Shown here piece by piece: positions 1-12,970 of a stretch of DNA of 64,000 bases. How positions within the stretch are numbered: position 1 is the first letter of the stretch; the number at the start of each line of letters is the position of its first letter. The stretch comes from Annona cherimola (lineage: Eukaryota > Streptophyta > Magnoliopsida > Magnoliales > Annonaceae), in NCBI GenBank assembly GCA_030490835.1, contig CM059975.1, forward strand, positions 53,683,174 through 53,747,173, written 5' to 3'. Position numbers and translations under genes: made by a program. The notes below the pieces were generated by a model, which was given only the letters and a program-made list of their open reading frames with translations, was not told the origin of the DNA and ran no database searches.

Positions 1-188
1 CAAGATCGTAGACCTTTACTCATGGGTTTGGCCTCAATACATACAAATAATTTGTTACTATTTTAAATTAAAAATAAAATTATTTGAACTGTAGTTCAAA
101 ATGTTGAAAATTGAATTTTTATTTAATAACTATTTTGTAAAATTAATGGATTAGTAAGTTAATTTAAGATAATTTTAATGACACTAAT
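1..188 (+). repeat. Representative A monomer (188 bp)
   Basis: First A-type unit, 39 G+C of 188. Diagnostic features are the head CAAGATCGTAGACC, the CAATACATACAAATAATT block, the dyad at 83-100, and a tail AATTTTAATGACACTAAT with four T before AATGAC. The B tail has six T there. Confidence 0.9.
83..100. repeat. Perfect 8-bp dyad in A monomers
   Basis: TTTGAACT and AGTTCAAA are exact reverse complements separated by GT. The site occurs at the same place in many A monomers. It is weakened in others, to GAACTGTAGTTCAG, or lost as GAACTTTATTTCAG. The corresponding B position reads TTTCAACGGTAGTTCAAA, which is not a good dyad. Confidence 0.85.
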
Positions 189-379
189 CAAGATCGTAAA
201 CTTGTACCCATGAGTTGGGCCTCAATACGTCGATTTGATGGTTCGTATTTTAACTTTAAAATAAAAAATTATTGTAACGGTAGTTCAACATTTTAATAAT
301 TGAATTTTATTTAATAATTATTTTGTAAAATTATTTAATTAAATTAGTTAATCTAAGATAATTTTTTAATGACAGTAAT
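189..379 (+). repeat. Representative B monomer (191 bp)
   Basis: First B-type unit, 42 G+C of 191. It shares the CAAGATCGTA head, GGGCCTCAATAC and the CTAAGATAATTTT tail with A, so A and B look like diverged copies of one ancestral monomer. B-specific parts are GTCGATTTGATGGTTCGT and the six-T tail. Confidence 0.9.
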
Positions 380-3300
380 CAAGATCGTAGACCTTTACTC
401 ATGGGTTGGGCCTCAATACATACAAATAATTTGTTAGTATTTTAAATTAAAAATAAAATTATTTGAACTGTAGTTCAAAATTTTGAAAATTGAATTCTTA
501 TTTAATAACTATTTTGTAAAATTAATGGATTAGAAAGTTAATCTAAGATAAATTTAATGACACTAATCAAGATCGTAAACTTGTACCCATGAGTTGGGCC
601 TCAATACGTCGATTTGATGGTTCGTATTTTAACTTTAAAATAAAAACTTATTTCAACGGTAGTTCAAAATTTTAATAATTGAATTTTATTTCATAATTAT
701 TTTGTTAAATTAATAGATTAAATTAGTTAATCTAAGATAATTTTTTAATGACAGTAATCAAGATCGTAGACCTTTACTCATGGGTTGGGCCTCAATACAT
801 ACAAATAATTGGTTAGTATTTCAAATTAAAAATAAAATTATTTGAACTGTAGTTCAGAATTTTGAAAATTGAATTTTTATTTAATAACTATTTTGTAAAA
901 TTAATGGATTAGAAAGTTAATCTAAGATAATTTTAATGACAATAATCAAGATCGTAAACTTGTACCCATGAGTTGGGCCTCAATACGTCGATTAGATGGT
1001 TCGTATTTTAACTTTAAAATAAAAAATTATTTCAATGGTAGTTCAAAATTTTAATAATTGAATTTTATTTCATAATTATTTTGTTAAATTAATAGATTAA
1101 ATTAGTTAATCTAAGATAATTTTTTAATGACAGTAATCAAGATCGTAGACCTTTACTCATGGGTTGGGCCTCAATACATACAAATAATTGGTTAGAATTT
1201 CAAATTAAAAATAAAATTATTTGAACTGTAGTTCAGAATTTTGATAATTAAATTTTTATTTAATAACTATTTTGTAAAATTAATGGATTAAAAAGTTAAT
1301 CTAAGATAATTTTAATAACACTAATCAAGATCGTAAACTTGTACCCATAAAGTTGGGCCTCAATACGTCGATTTGATGGTTCGTATTTTAACTTTAAAAT
1401 AAAAAATTATTTCAACGGTAGTTCAAAATTTTAATAATTGAATTTTATTTAATAATTATTTTGTTAAATTATTAAATTAAATTAGTTAATGTTAGATAAT
1501 TTTTTAATGACAGTAATCAAGATCGTAGACCTTTACTCATGGGTTTGGCCTCAATACATACAAATAATTTGTTACTATTTTAAATTAAAAATAAAATTAT
1601 TTGAACTGTAGTTCAAAATGTTGAAAATTGAATTTTTATTTAATAACTATTTTGTAAAATTAATGGATTAGTAAGTTAATCTAAGATAATTTTAATGACA
1701 CTAATCAAGATCGTAAACTTGTACCCATGAGTTGGGCCTCAATACGTCGATTTGATGGTTCGTATTTTAACTTTAAAATAAAAAATTATTTCAACGGTAG
1801 TTCAACATTTTAATAATTGAATTTTATTTAATAATTATTTTGTAAAATTATTTAATTAAATTAGTTAATCTAAGATAATTTTTTAATGACAGTAATCAAG
1901 ATCGTAGACCTTTACTCATGGGTTGGGCCTCAATACATACAAATAATTTGTTAGTATTTTAAATTAAAAATAAAATTATTTGAACTGTAGTTCAAAATTT
2001 TGAAAATTGAATTCTTATTTAATAACTATTTTGTAAAATTAATGGATTAGAAAGTTAATCTAAGATAATTTTAATGACACTAATCAAGATCGTAAACTTG
2101 TACCCATGAGTTGGGCCTCAATACGTCGATTTGATGGTTCGTATTTTAACTTTAAAATAAAAAATTATTTCAACGGTAGTTCAAAATTTTAATAATTGAA
2201 TTTTATTTCATAATTATTTTGTTAAATTAATAGATTAAATTAGTTAATCTAAGATAATTTTTTAATGACAGTAATCAAGATCGTAGACCTTTACTCATGG
2301 GTTGGGCCTCAATACATACAAATAATTGGTTAGTATTTCAAATTAAAAATAAAATTATTTGAACTGTAGTTCAAAATTTTGAAAATTGAATTCTTATTTA
2401 ATAACTATTTTGTAAAATTAATGGATTAGAAAGTTAATCTAAGATAATTTTAATGACACTAATCAAGATCGTAAACTTGTACCCATGAGTTGGGCCTCAA
2501 TACGTCGATTAGATGGTTCGTATTATAACTTTAAAATAAAAAATTATTTCAACGATAGTTCAACATTTTAATAATTGAATTTTATTTAATAATTATTTTG
2601 TTAAATTATTTAATTAAATTAGTTAATCTAAGATAATTTTTTAATGACAGTAATCAAGATCGTAGACCTTTACTCATGGGTTGGGCCTCAATACATACAA
2701 ATAATTTGTTAGTATTTTAAATTAAAAATAAAATTATTTGAACTGTAGTTCAAAATCTTGAAATTGAATTCTTATTTAATAACTATTTTGTAAAATTAAT
2801 GGATTAGAAAGTTAATCTAAGATAATTTTAATGACACTAATCAAGATCGTAAACTTGTACCCATGAGTTGGGCCTCAATACGTCGATTTGATGGTTCGTA
2901 TTTTAACTTTAAAATAAAAAATTATTTCAACGGTAGTTCAAAATTTTAATAATTGAATTTTATTTCATAATTATTTTGTTAAATTATTTAATTAAATTAG
3001 TTAATCTAAGATAATTTTTTAATGACAGTAATCAAGATCGTAGACCTTTACTCATGGGTTGGGCCTCAATACATACAAATAATTGGTTAGTATTTCAAAT
3101 TAAAAATAAAATTATTTGAACTGTAGTTCAGAATTTTGATAATTAAATTTTTATTTAATAACTATTTTGTAAAATTAATGGATTAAAAAGTTAATCTAAG
3201 ATAATTTTAATGACACTAATCAAGATCGTAAACTTGTACCCATGAGTTGGGCCTCAATACGTCGATTTGATGGTTCGTATTTTAACTTTAAAATAAAAAA

Positions 3301-4699
3301 TTATTTCAACGATAGTTCAAAATTTTAATAATTGAATTTTATTTAATAATTATTTTGTTAAATTATTAAATTAAATTAGTTAATCTTAGATAATTTTTTA
3401 ATGACAGTAATCAAGATCGTAGACCTTTACTCATGGGTTGGGCCTCAATACATACAAATAATTGGTTAGTATTTCAAATTAAAAATAAAATTATTTGAAC
3501 TGTAGTTCAGAATTTTGAAAATTGAATTTTTATTTAATAACTATTTTGTAAAATTAATGGATTAGAAAGTTAATCTAAGATAATTTTAATGACAATAATC
3601 AAGATCGTAAACTTGTACCCATGAGTTGGGCCTCAATACGTCGATTAGATGGTTCGTATTTTAACTTTAAAATAAAAAATTATTTCAATGGTAGTTCAAA
3701 ATTTTAATAATTGAATTTTATTTCATAATTATTTTTTTAAATTAATAGATTAAATTAGTTAATCTAAGATAATATTTTAATGACAGTAATCAAGATCGTA
3801 GACCTTTACTCATGGGTTGGGCCTCAATACATACAAATAATTGGTTAGTATTTCAAATTAAAAATAAAATTATTTGAACTGTAGTTCAGAATTTTGATAA
3901 TTAAATTTTTATTTAATAACTATTTTGTAAAATTAATGGATTAAAAAGTTAATCTAAGATAATTTTAATAACACTAATCAAGATCGTAAACTTGTACCCA
4001 TAAAGTTGGGCCTCAATACGTCGATTTGATGGTTCGTATTTTAACTTTAAAATAAAAAATTATTTCAACGGTAGTTCAAAATTTTAATAATTGAATTTTA
4101 TTTAATAATTATTTTGTTAAATTATTAAATTAAATTAGTTAATGTTAGATAATTTTTTAATGACAGTAATCAAGATCGTAGACCTTTACTCATGGGTTTG
4201 GCCTCAATACATACAAATAATTTGTTACTATTTTAAATTAAAAATAAAATTATTTGAACTGTAGTTCAAAATGTTGAAAATTGAATTTTTATTTAATAAC
4301 TATTTTGTAAAATTAATGGATTAGTAAGTTAATCTAAGATAATTTTAATGACACTAATCAAGATCGTAAACTTGTACCCATGAGTTGGGCCTCAATACGT
4401 CGATTTGATGGTTCGTATTTTAACTTTAAAATAAAAAATTATTTCAACGGTAGTTCAACATTTTAATAATTGAATTTTATTTAATAATTATTTTGTAAAA
4501 TTATTTAATTAAATTAGTTAATCTAAGATAATTTTTTAATGACAGTAATCAAGATCGTAGACCTTTACTCATGGGTTGGGCCTCAATACATACAAATAAT
4601 TTGTTAGTATTTTAAATTAAAAATAAAATTATTTGAACTGTAGTTCAAAATTTTGAAAATTGAATTCTTATTTAATAACTATTTTGTAAAATTAATGGA

Positions 4700-7600
4700 T
4701 TAGAAAGTTAATCTAAGATAATTTTAATGACACTAATCAAGATCGTAAACTTGTACCCATGAGTTGGGCCTCAATACGTCGATTTGATGGTTCGTATTTT
4801 AACTTTAAAATAAAAACTTATTTCAACGGTAGTTCAAAATTTTAATAATTGAATTTTATTTCATAATTATTTTGTTAAATTAATAGATTAAATTAGTTAA
4901 TCTAAGATAATTTTTTAATGACAGTAATCAAGATCGTAGACCTTTACTCATGGGTTGGGCCTCAATACATACAAATAATTGGTTAGTATTTCAAATTAAA
5001 AATAAAATTATTTGAACTGTAGTTCAGAATTTTGAAAATTTAATTTTTATTTAATAACTATTTTGTAAAATTAATGGATTAGAAAGTTAATCTAAGATAA
5101 TTTTAATGACAATAATCAAGATCGTAAACTTGTACCCATGAGTTGGGCCTCAATACGTCGATTAGATGGTTCGTATTTTAACTTTAAAATAAAAAATTAT
5201 TTCAATGGTAGTTCAAAATTTTAATAATTGAATTTTATTTCATAATTATTTTTTTAAATTAATAGATTAAATTAGTTAATCTAAGATAATTTTTTAATGA
5301 CAGTAATCAAGATCGTAGACCTTTACTCATGGGTTGGGCCTCAATACATACAAATAATTGGTTAGTATTTCAAATTGAAAATAAAATTATTTGAACTGTA
5401 GTTCAGAATTTTGATAATTAAATTTTTATTTAATAACTATTTTGTAAAATTAATGGATTAAAAAGTTAATCTAAGATAATTTTAATAACACTAATCAAGA
5501 TCGTAAACTTGTACCCATAAAGTTGGGCCTCAATACGTCGATTTGATGGTTCGTATTTTAACTTTAAAATAAAAAATTATTTCAACGGTAGTTCAAAATT
5601 TTAATAATTGAATTTTATTTAATAATTATTTTGTTAAATTATTAAATTAAATTAGTTAATGTTAGATAATTTTTTAATGACAGTAATCAAGATCGTAGAC
5701 CTTTACTCATGGGTTTGGCCTCAATACATACAAATAATTTGTTACTATTTTAAATTAAAAATAAAATTATTTGAACTGTAGTTCAAAATATTGAAAATTG
5801 AATTTTTATTTAATAACTATTTTGTAAAATTAATGGATTAGTAAGTTAATCTAAGATAATTTTAATGACACTAATCAAGATCGTAAACTTGTACCCATGA
5901 GTTTGGCCTCAATACGTCGATTTGATGGTTCGTATTTTAACTTTAAAATAAAAAATTATTTCAACGGTAGTTCAAAATTTTAATAATTGAATTTTATTTA
6001 ATAATTATTTTGTTAAATTATTAAATTAAATTAGTTAATCTTAGATAATTTTTTAATGACAGTAATCAAGATCGTAGACCTTTACTCATGGGTTGGGCCT
6101 CAATACATACAAATAATTTGTTACTATTTTAAATTAAAAATAAAATTATTTGAACTGTAGTTCAAAATGTTGAAAATTGAATTTTTATTTAATAACTATT
6201 TTGTAAAATTAATGGATTAGTAAGTTAATCTAAGATAATTTTAATGACACTAATCAAGATCGTAAACTTGTACCCATGAGTTGGGCCTCAATACGTCGAT
6301 TTGATGGTTCGTATTTTAACTTTAAAATAAGAAATTATTTCAACGGTAGTTCAACATTTTAATAATTGAATTTTATTTAATAATTATTTTGTTAAATTAT
6401 TAAATTAAATTAGTTAATCTAAGATAATTTTTTAATGACAGTAATCAAGATCGTAGACCTTTACTCATTGGTTGGGCCTCAATACATACAAATAATTTGT
6501 TACTATTTTAAATTAAAAATAAAATTATTTGAACTGTAGTTCAAAATTTTGAAAATTGAATTTTTATTTAATAACTATTTTGTAAAATTAATGGATTAGA
6601 AAGTTAATCTATGATAATTTTAATGACACTAATCAAGATCGTAAACTTGTACCCATGAGTTGGGCCTCAATACGTCGATTTGATGGTTCGTATTTTAACT
6701 TTAAAATAAAAAATTATTTCAACGGTAGTTCAAAATTTTAATAATTGAATTTTATTTCATAATTATTTTCTTAAATTAATATATTAAATTGGTTAATCTA
6801 AGATAATTTTTTAATGACAGTAATCAAGATCTTAGACCTTTACTCATGGGTTGGGCCTCAATACATACAAATAATTGGTTAGTATTTCAAATTAAAAATA
6901 AAATTATTTGAACTGTAGTTCAGAATTTTGATAATTAAATTTTTATTTAATAACTATTTTGTAAAATTAATGGATTAGAAAGTTAATCTAAGATAATTTT
7001 AATGACACTAATCAAGATCGTAAACTTGTACCCATGAGTTGGGCCTCAATACGTCGATTTGATGGTTCGTATTTTAACTTTAAAATAAAAACTTATTTCA
7101 ACGGTAGTTCAAAATTTTAATAATTGAATTTTATTTCATAATTATTTTGTTAAATTAATAGATTAAATTAGTTAATCTAAGATAATTTTTTAATGACAGT
7201 AATCAAGATCGTAGACCTTTACTCATGGGTTGGGCCTCAATACATACAAATAATTGGTTAGTATTTCAAATTAAAAATAAAATTATTTGAACTGTAGTTC
7301 AGAATTTTGAAAATTTAATTTTTATTTAATAACTATTTTGTAAAATTAATGGATTAGAAAGTTAATCTAAGATAATTTTAATGACAATAATCAAGATCGT
7401 AAACTTGTACCCATGAGTTGGGCCTCAATACGTCGATTAGATGGTTCGTATTTTAACTTTAAAATAAAAAATTATTTCAATGGTAGTTCAAAATTTTAAT
7501 AATTGAATTTTATTTCATAATTATTTTTTTAAATTAATAGATTAAATTAGTTAATCTAAGATAATTTTTTAATGACAGTAATCAAGATCGTAGACCTTTA

Positions 7601-9249
7601 CTCATGGGTTGGGCCTCAATACATACAAATAATTGGTTAGTATTTCAAATTGAAAATAAAATTATTTGAACTGTAGTTCAGAATTTTGATAATTAAATTT
7701 TTATTTAATAACTATTTTGTAAAATTAATGGATTAAAAAGTTAATCTAAGATAATTTTAATAACACTAATCAAGATCGTAAACTTGTACCCATAAAGTTG
7801 GGCCTCAATACGTCGATTTGATGGTTCGTATTTTAACTTTAAAATAAAAAATTATTTCAACGGTAGTTCAAAATTTTAATAATTGAATTTTATTTAATAA
7901 TTATTTTGTTAAATTATTAAATTAAATTAGTTAATGTTAGATAATTTTTTAATGACAGTAATCAAGATCGTAGACCTTTACTCATGGGTTTGGCCTCAAT
8001 ACATACAAATAATTTGTTACTATTTTAAATTAAAAATAAAATTATTTGAACTGTAGTTCAAAATATTGAAAATTGAATTTTTATTTAATAACTATTTTGT
8101 AAAATTAATGGATTAGTAAGTTAATCTAAGATAATTTTAATGACACTAATCAAGATCGTAAACTTGTACCCATGAGTTTGGCCTCAATACGTCGATTTGA
8201 TGGTTCGTATTTTAACTTTAAAATAAAAAATTATTTCAACGGTAGTTCAAAATTTTAATAATTGAATTTTATTTAATAATTATTTTGTTAAATTATTAAA
8301 TTAAATTAGTTAATCTTAGATAATTTTTTAATGACAGTAATCAAGATCGTAGACCTTTACTCATGGGTTGGGCCTCAATACATACAAATAATTTGTTACT
8401 ATTTTAAATTAAAAATAAAATTATTTGAACTGTAGTTCAAAATGTTGAAAATTGAATTTTTATTTAATAACTATTTTGTAAAATTAATGGATTAGTAAGT
8501 TAATCTAAGATAATTTTAATGACACTAATCAAGATCGTAAACTTGTACCCATGAGTTGGGCCTCAATACGTCGATTTGATGGTTCGTATTTTAACTTTAA
8601 AATAAGAAATTATTTCAACGGTAGTTCAACATTTTAATAATTGAATTTTATTTAATAATTATTTTGTTAAATTATTAAATTAAATTAGTTAATCTAAGAT
8701 AATTTTTTAATGACAGTAATCAAGATCGTAGACCTTTACTCATTGGTTGGGCCTCAATACATACAAATAATTTGTTACTATTTTAAATTAAAAATAAAAT
8801 TATTTGAACTGTAGTTCAAAATTTTGAAAATTGAATTTTTATTTAATAACTATTTTGTAAAATTAATGGATTAGAAAGTTAATCTATGATAATTTTAATG
8901 ACACTAATCAAGATCGTAAACTTGTACCCATGAGTTGGGCCTCAATACGTCGATTTGATGGTTCGTATTTTAACTTTAAAATAAAAAATTATTTCAACGG
9001 TAGTTCAAAATTTTAATAATTGAATTTTATTTCATAATTATTTTCTTAAATTAATATATTAAATTGGTTAATCTAAGATAATTTTTTAATGACAGTAATC
9101 AAGATCTTAGACCTTTACTCATGGGTTGGGCCTCAATACATACAAATAATTGGTTAGTATTTCAAATTAAAAATAAAATTATTTGAACTGTAGTTCAGAA
9201 TTTTGATAATTAAATTTTTATTTAATAACTATTTTGTAAAATTAATGGA
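4700..9249 (+). repeat. Direct tandem duplication of a 2275-bp block (six dimers)
   Basis: Markers repeat at a constant offset of 2275: CCCATAAAGTTGGG at 5516 and 7791, ACTCATTGG at about 6466 and 8741, the ACTTATTTCAAC variant at 4816 and 7091, and CAAGATCTTAG near 6830 and 9105. Left of about 4.70 kb and right of about 9.25 kb the two registers stop matching. The ends are therefore roughly 4700, 6975 and 9249, with an uncertainty of tens of bases. Confidence 0.75.
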
Positions 9250-10598
9250 TTAAAAAGTTAATCTAAGATAATTTTAATGACACTAATCAAGATCGTAAAC
9301 TTTTACCCAATAGTTGGGCCTCAATACGTCGATTTAATGGTTCGTGTTTTAACCTTAAAATAAAAAATTATTTCAACGGTAGTTCAAAATTTTAATAATT
9401 GAATTTTATTTAATAATTATTTTGTTAAATTATTAAATTAAATTAGTTAATCTAAGATAATTTTTTAATGACAGTAATCAAGATCGTATACCTTTACCCA
9501 TGGGTTGGGCCTCAATACATACAAATAATTTGTTAGTATTTTAAATTAAAGATAAAAAATTATTTGAACTGTAGTTCAGAATTTTGAAAATTGAATTTTT
9601 ATTTAATAACTATTTTGTAAAATTAATGGATTAGAAAGTTAATCTAAGATAATTTTAATGACAATAATTAAGATCGTAAATTTGTACCCATGAGTTGGGC
9701 CTCAATACGTCGATTTGATGGTTCGTATTTTAACTTTAAAATAAAAAATTATTTCAACGGTAGTTCAACATTTTAATAATTTAATTTTATTTAATAATTA
9801 TTTTGTTAAATTATTTAATTAAATTAGTTAATCTAAGATAATTTTTTAATGACAGTAATCAAGATCGTAGACCATTACTCATGGGTTGGGCCTCAATACA
9901 TACAAATAATTTGTTAGTATTTTAAATTAAAAATAAAATTATTTGAACTGTAGTTCAAAATTTTGAAAATTGAATTCTTATTTAATAACTATTTTGTAAA
10001 ATTAATGGATTAGAAAGTTAATCTAAGATAATTTTAATGACACTAATCAAGATCGTATACTTGTACCCATGAGTTGGGCCTCAATACGTCGATTTGATGG
10101 TTCGTATTTTAACTTTAAAATAAAAAATTATTTCAACGGTAGTTCAAAATTTTATTTCATAATTATTTTGTTAAATTAATAGATTAAATTAGTTAATCTA
10201 AGATAATTTTTTAATGACAGTAATCAAGATCGTAGACCTTTACTCATGGGTTGGGCCTCAATACATACAAATAATTTGTTACTATTTTAAATTAAAAATA
10301 AAATTATTTGAACTATAGTTCAAAATTTTGAAAATTGAATTTTTATTTAATAACTATTTTGTAAAATTAATGGATTAGAAAGTTAATCTATGATAATTTT
10401 AATGACACTAATCAAGATCGTAAACTTGTACCCATGAGTTTGGCCTCAATACGTCGATTTGATGGTTCGTATTTTAACTTTAAAATAAAAAATTATTTCA
10501 ACGGTAGTTCAAAATTTTAATAATTGAATTTTATTTCATAATTATTTTGTTAAATTAATATATTAAATTGGTTAATCTAAGATAATTTTTTAATGACA

Positions 10599-12970
10599 GT
10601 AATCAAGATCGTAGAACTGTATTAAAGGGTTGGGCCTCAATACATACAAATAATTTGTTGGTTGGGCCTCAATACATACAAATAATTGGTTAGTATTTCA
10701 AATTAAAAATAAAATTATTTGAACTGTAGTTCAGAATTTTGATAATTAAATTTTTATTTAATAACTATTTTGTAAAATTAATGGATTAAAAAGTTAATCT
10801 AAGATAATTTTAATGACACTAATCAAGATCGTAAACTTGTACCCATGAGTTGGGCCTCAATACGTCGATTTGATGGTTCGTATTTTAACTTTAAAATAAA
10901 AAATTATTTCAACGGTAGTTAAACATTTTAATAATTGAATTTTATTTAATAATTATTTTGTTAAATTATTAAATTAAATTAGTTAATCTAAGATAATTTT
11001 TTAATGACAGTAATCAAGATCGTAGACCTTTACTCATGGGTTGGGCCTCAATACATACAAATAATTTGTTACTATTTTAAATTAAAAATAAAATTATTTG
11101 AACTGTAGTTCACAATTTTGAAAATTGAATTTTTATTTAATAACTATTTTGTAAAATTAATGGATTAGAAAGTTAATCTATGATAATTTTAATGACACTA
11201 ATCAAGATCGTAAACTTGTACCCATGAGTTTGGCCTCAATACGTCGATTTGATGGTTCGTATTTTAACTTTAAAATAAAAAATTATTTCAACGGTAGTTC
11301 AAAATTTTAATAATTGAATTTTATTTCATAATTATTTTGTTAAATTAATATATTAAATTGGTTAATCTAAGATAATTTTTTAATGACAGTAATCAAGATC
11401 GTAGAACTGTATTAAAGGGTTGGGCCTCAATACATACAAATAATTTGTTGGTTGGGCCTCAATACATACAAATAATTGGTTAGTATTTCAAATTAAAAAT
11501 AAAATTATTTGAACTGTAGTTCAGAATTTTGATAATTAAATTTTTATTTAATAACTATTTTGTAAAATTAATGGATTAAAAAGTTAATCTAAGATAATTT
11601 TAATGACACTAATCAAGATCGTAAACTTGTACCCATGAGTTGGGCCTCAATACGTCGATTTGATGGTTCGTATTTTAACTTTAAAATAAAAAATTATTTC
11701 AACGGTAGTTAAACATTTTAATAATTGAATTTTATTTAATAATTATTTTGTTAAATTATTAAATTAAATTAGTTAATCTAAGATAATTTTTTAATGACAG
11801 TAATCAAGATCGTAGACCTTTACTCATGGGTTGGGCCTCAATACATACAAATAATTTGTTACTATTTTAAATTAAAAATAAAATTATTTGAACTGTAGTT
11901 CACAATTTTGAAAATTGAATTTTTATTTAATAACTATTTTGTAAAATTAATGGATTAGAAAGTTAATCTATGATAATTTTAATGACACTAATCAAGATCG
12001 TAAACTTGTACCCATGAGTTGGGCCTCAATACGTCGATTTGATGGTTCGTATTTTAACTTTAAAATAAAAAATTATTTCAACGGTAGTTCAAAATTTTAA
12101 TAATTGAATTTTATTTCATAATTATTTTGTTAAATTAATATATTAAATTGGTTAATCTAAGATAATTTTTTAATGACAGTAATCAAGATCGTAGAACTGT
12201 ATTAAAGGGTTGGGCCTCAATACATACAAATAATTTGTTGGTTGGGCCTCAATACATACAAATAATTGGTTAGTATTTCAAATTAAAAATAAAATTATTT
12301 GAACTGTAGTTCAGAATTTTGATAATTAAATTTTTATTTAATAACTATTTTGTAAAATTAATGGATTAAAAAGTTAATCTAAGATAATTTTAATGACACT
12401 AATCAAGATCGTAAACTTGTACCCATGAGTTGGGCCTCAATACGTCGATTTGATGGTTCGTATTTTAACTTTAAAATAAAAAATTATTTCAACGGTAGTT
12501 AAACATTTTAATAATTGAATTTTATTTAATAATTATTTTGTTAAATTATTAAATTAAATTAGTTAATCTAAGATAATTTTTTAATGACAGTAATCAAGAT
12601 CGTAGACCTTTACTCATGGGTTGGGCCTCAATACATACAAATAATTTGTTACTATTTTAAATTAAAAATAAAATTATTTGAACTGTAGTTCACAATTTTG
12701 AAAATTGAATTTTTATTTAATAACTATTTTGTAAAATTAATGGATTAGAAAGTTAATCTATGATAATTTTAATGACACTAATCAAGATCGTAAACTTGTA
12801 CCCATGAGTTGGGCCTCAATACGTCGATTTGATGGTTCGTATTTTAACTTTAAAATAAAAAATTATTTCAACGGTAGTTCAAAATTTTAATAATTGAATT
12901 TTATTTCATAATTATTTTGTTAAATTAATATATTAAATTGGTTAATCTAAGATAATTTTTTAATGACAGT
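10599..12970 (+). repeat. 790-bp higher-order repeat in three tandem copies
   Basis: The unusual head GTAGAACTGTATTAAAGGG occurs at 10611, 11401 and 12191, exactly 790 bp apart. 790 is two dimers (758) plus 32. The extra 32 bp is a local duplication of the GGTTGGGCCTCAATACATAC block, at 10628-10659 and 10660-10691 in the first copy. The next head, near 12980, is an ordinary A head, which ends the block. Confidence 0.85.

Larger units (their letters stand above)
1..5687 (+). repeat. Four-dimer higher-order repeat, about 1517 bp, in three copies
   Basis: Segments 1-1517, 2654-4170 and 4171-5687 carry the same order of dimer variants. They include a one-base-longer B head reading CCCATAAAGTTGGG at 1346, 3999 and 5516. 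That extra base explains 1517 rather than 4 x 379 = 1516. The next copy of the marker, at 7791, belongs to a later duplication. Boundaries were placed by eye from marker variants. Confidence 0.75.

Noticed and set aside
4700..9249. Assembly duplication as the cause of near-identical blocks
   Set aside because: It cannot be excluded without reads. The presence of many different offsets and small copy-specific changes in other blocks argues for real array turnover, so it is reported as a biological feature with this caution.
10130..10160. Short deletion (about 14 bp) in one B monomer, AAAATTTTATTTCATAA
   Set aside because: A single private indel in a satellite unit; ordinary array noise.
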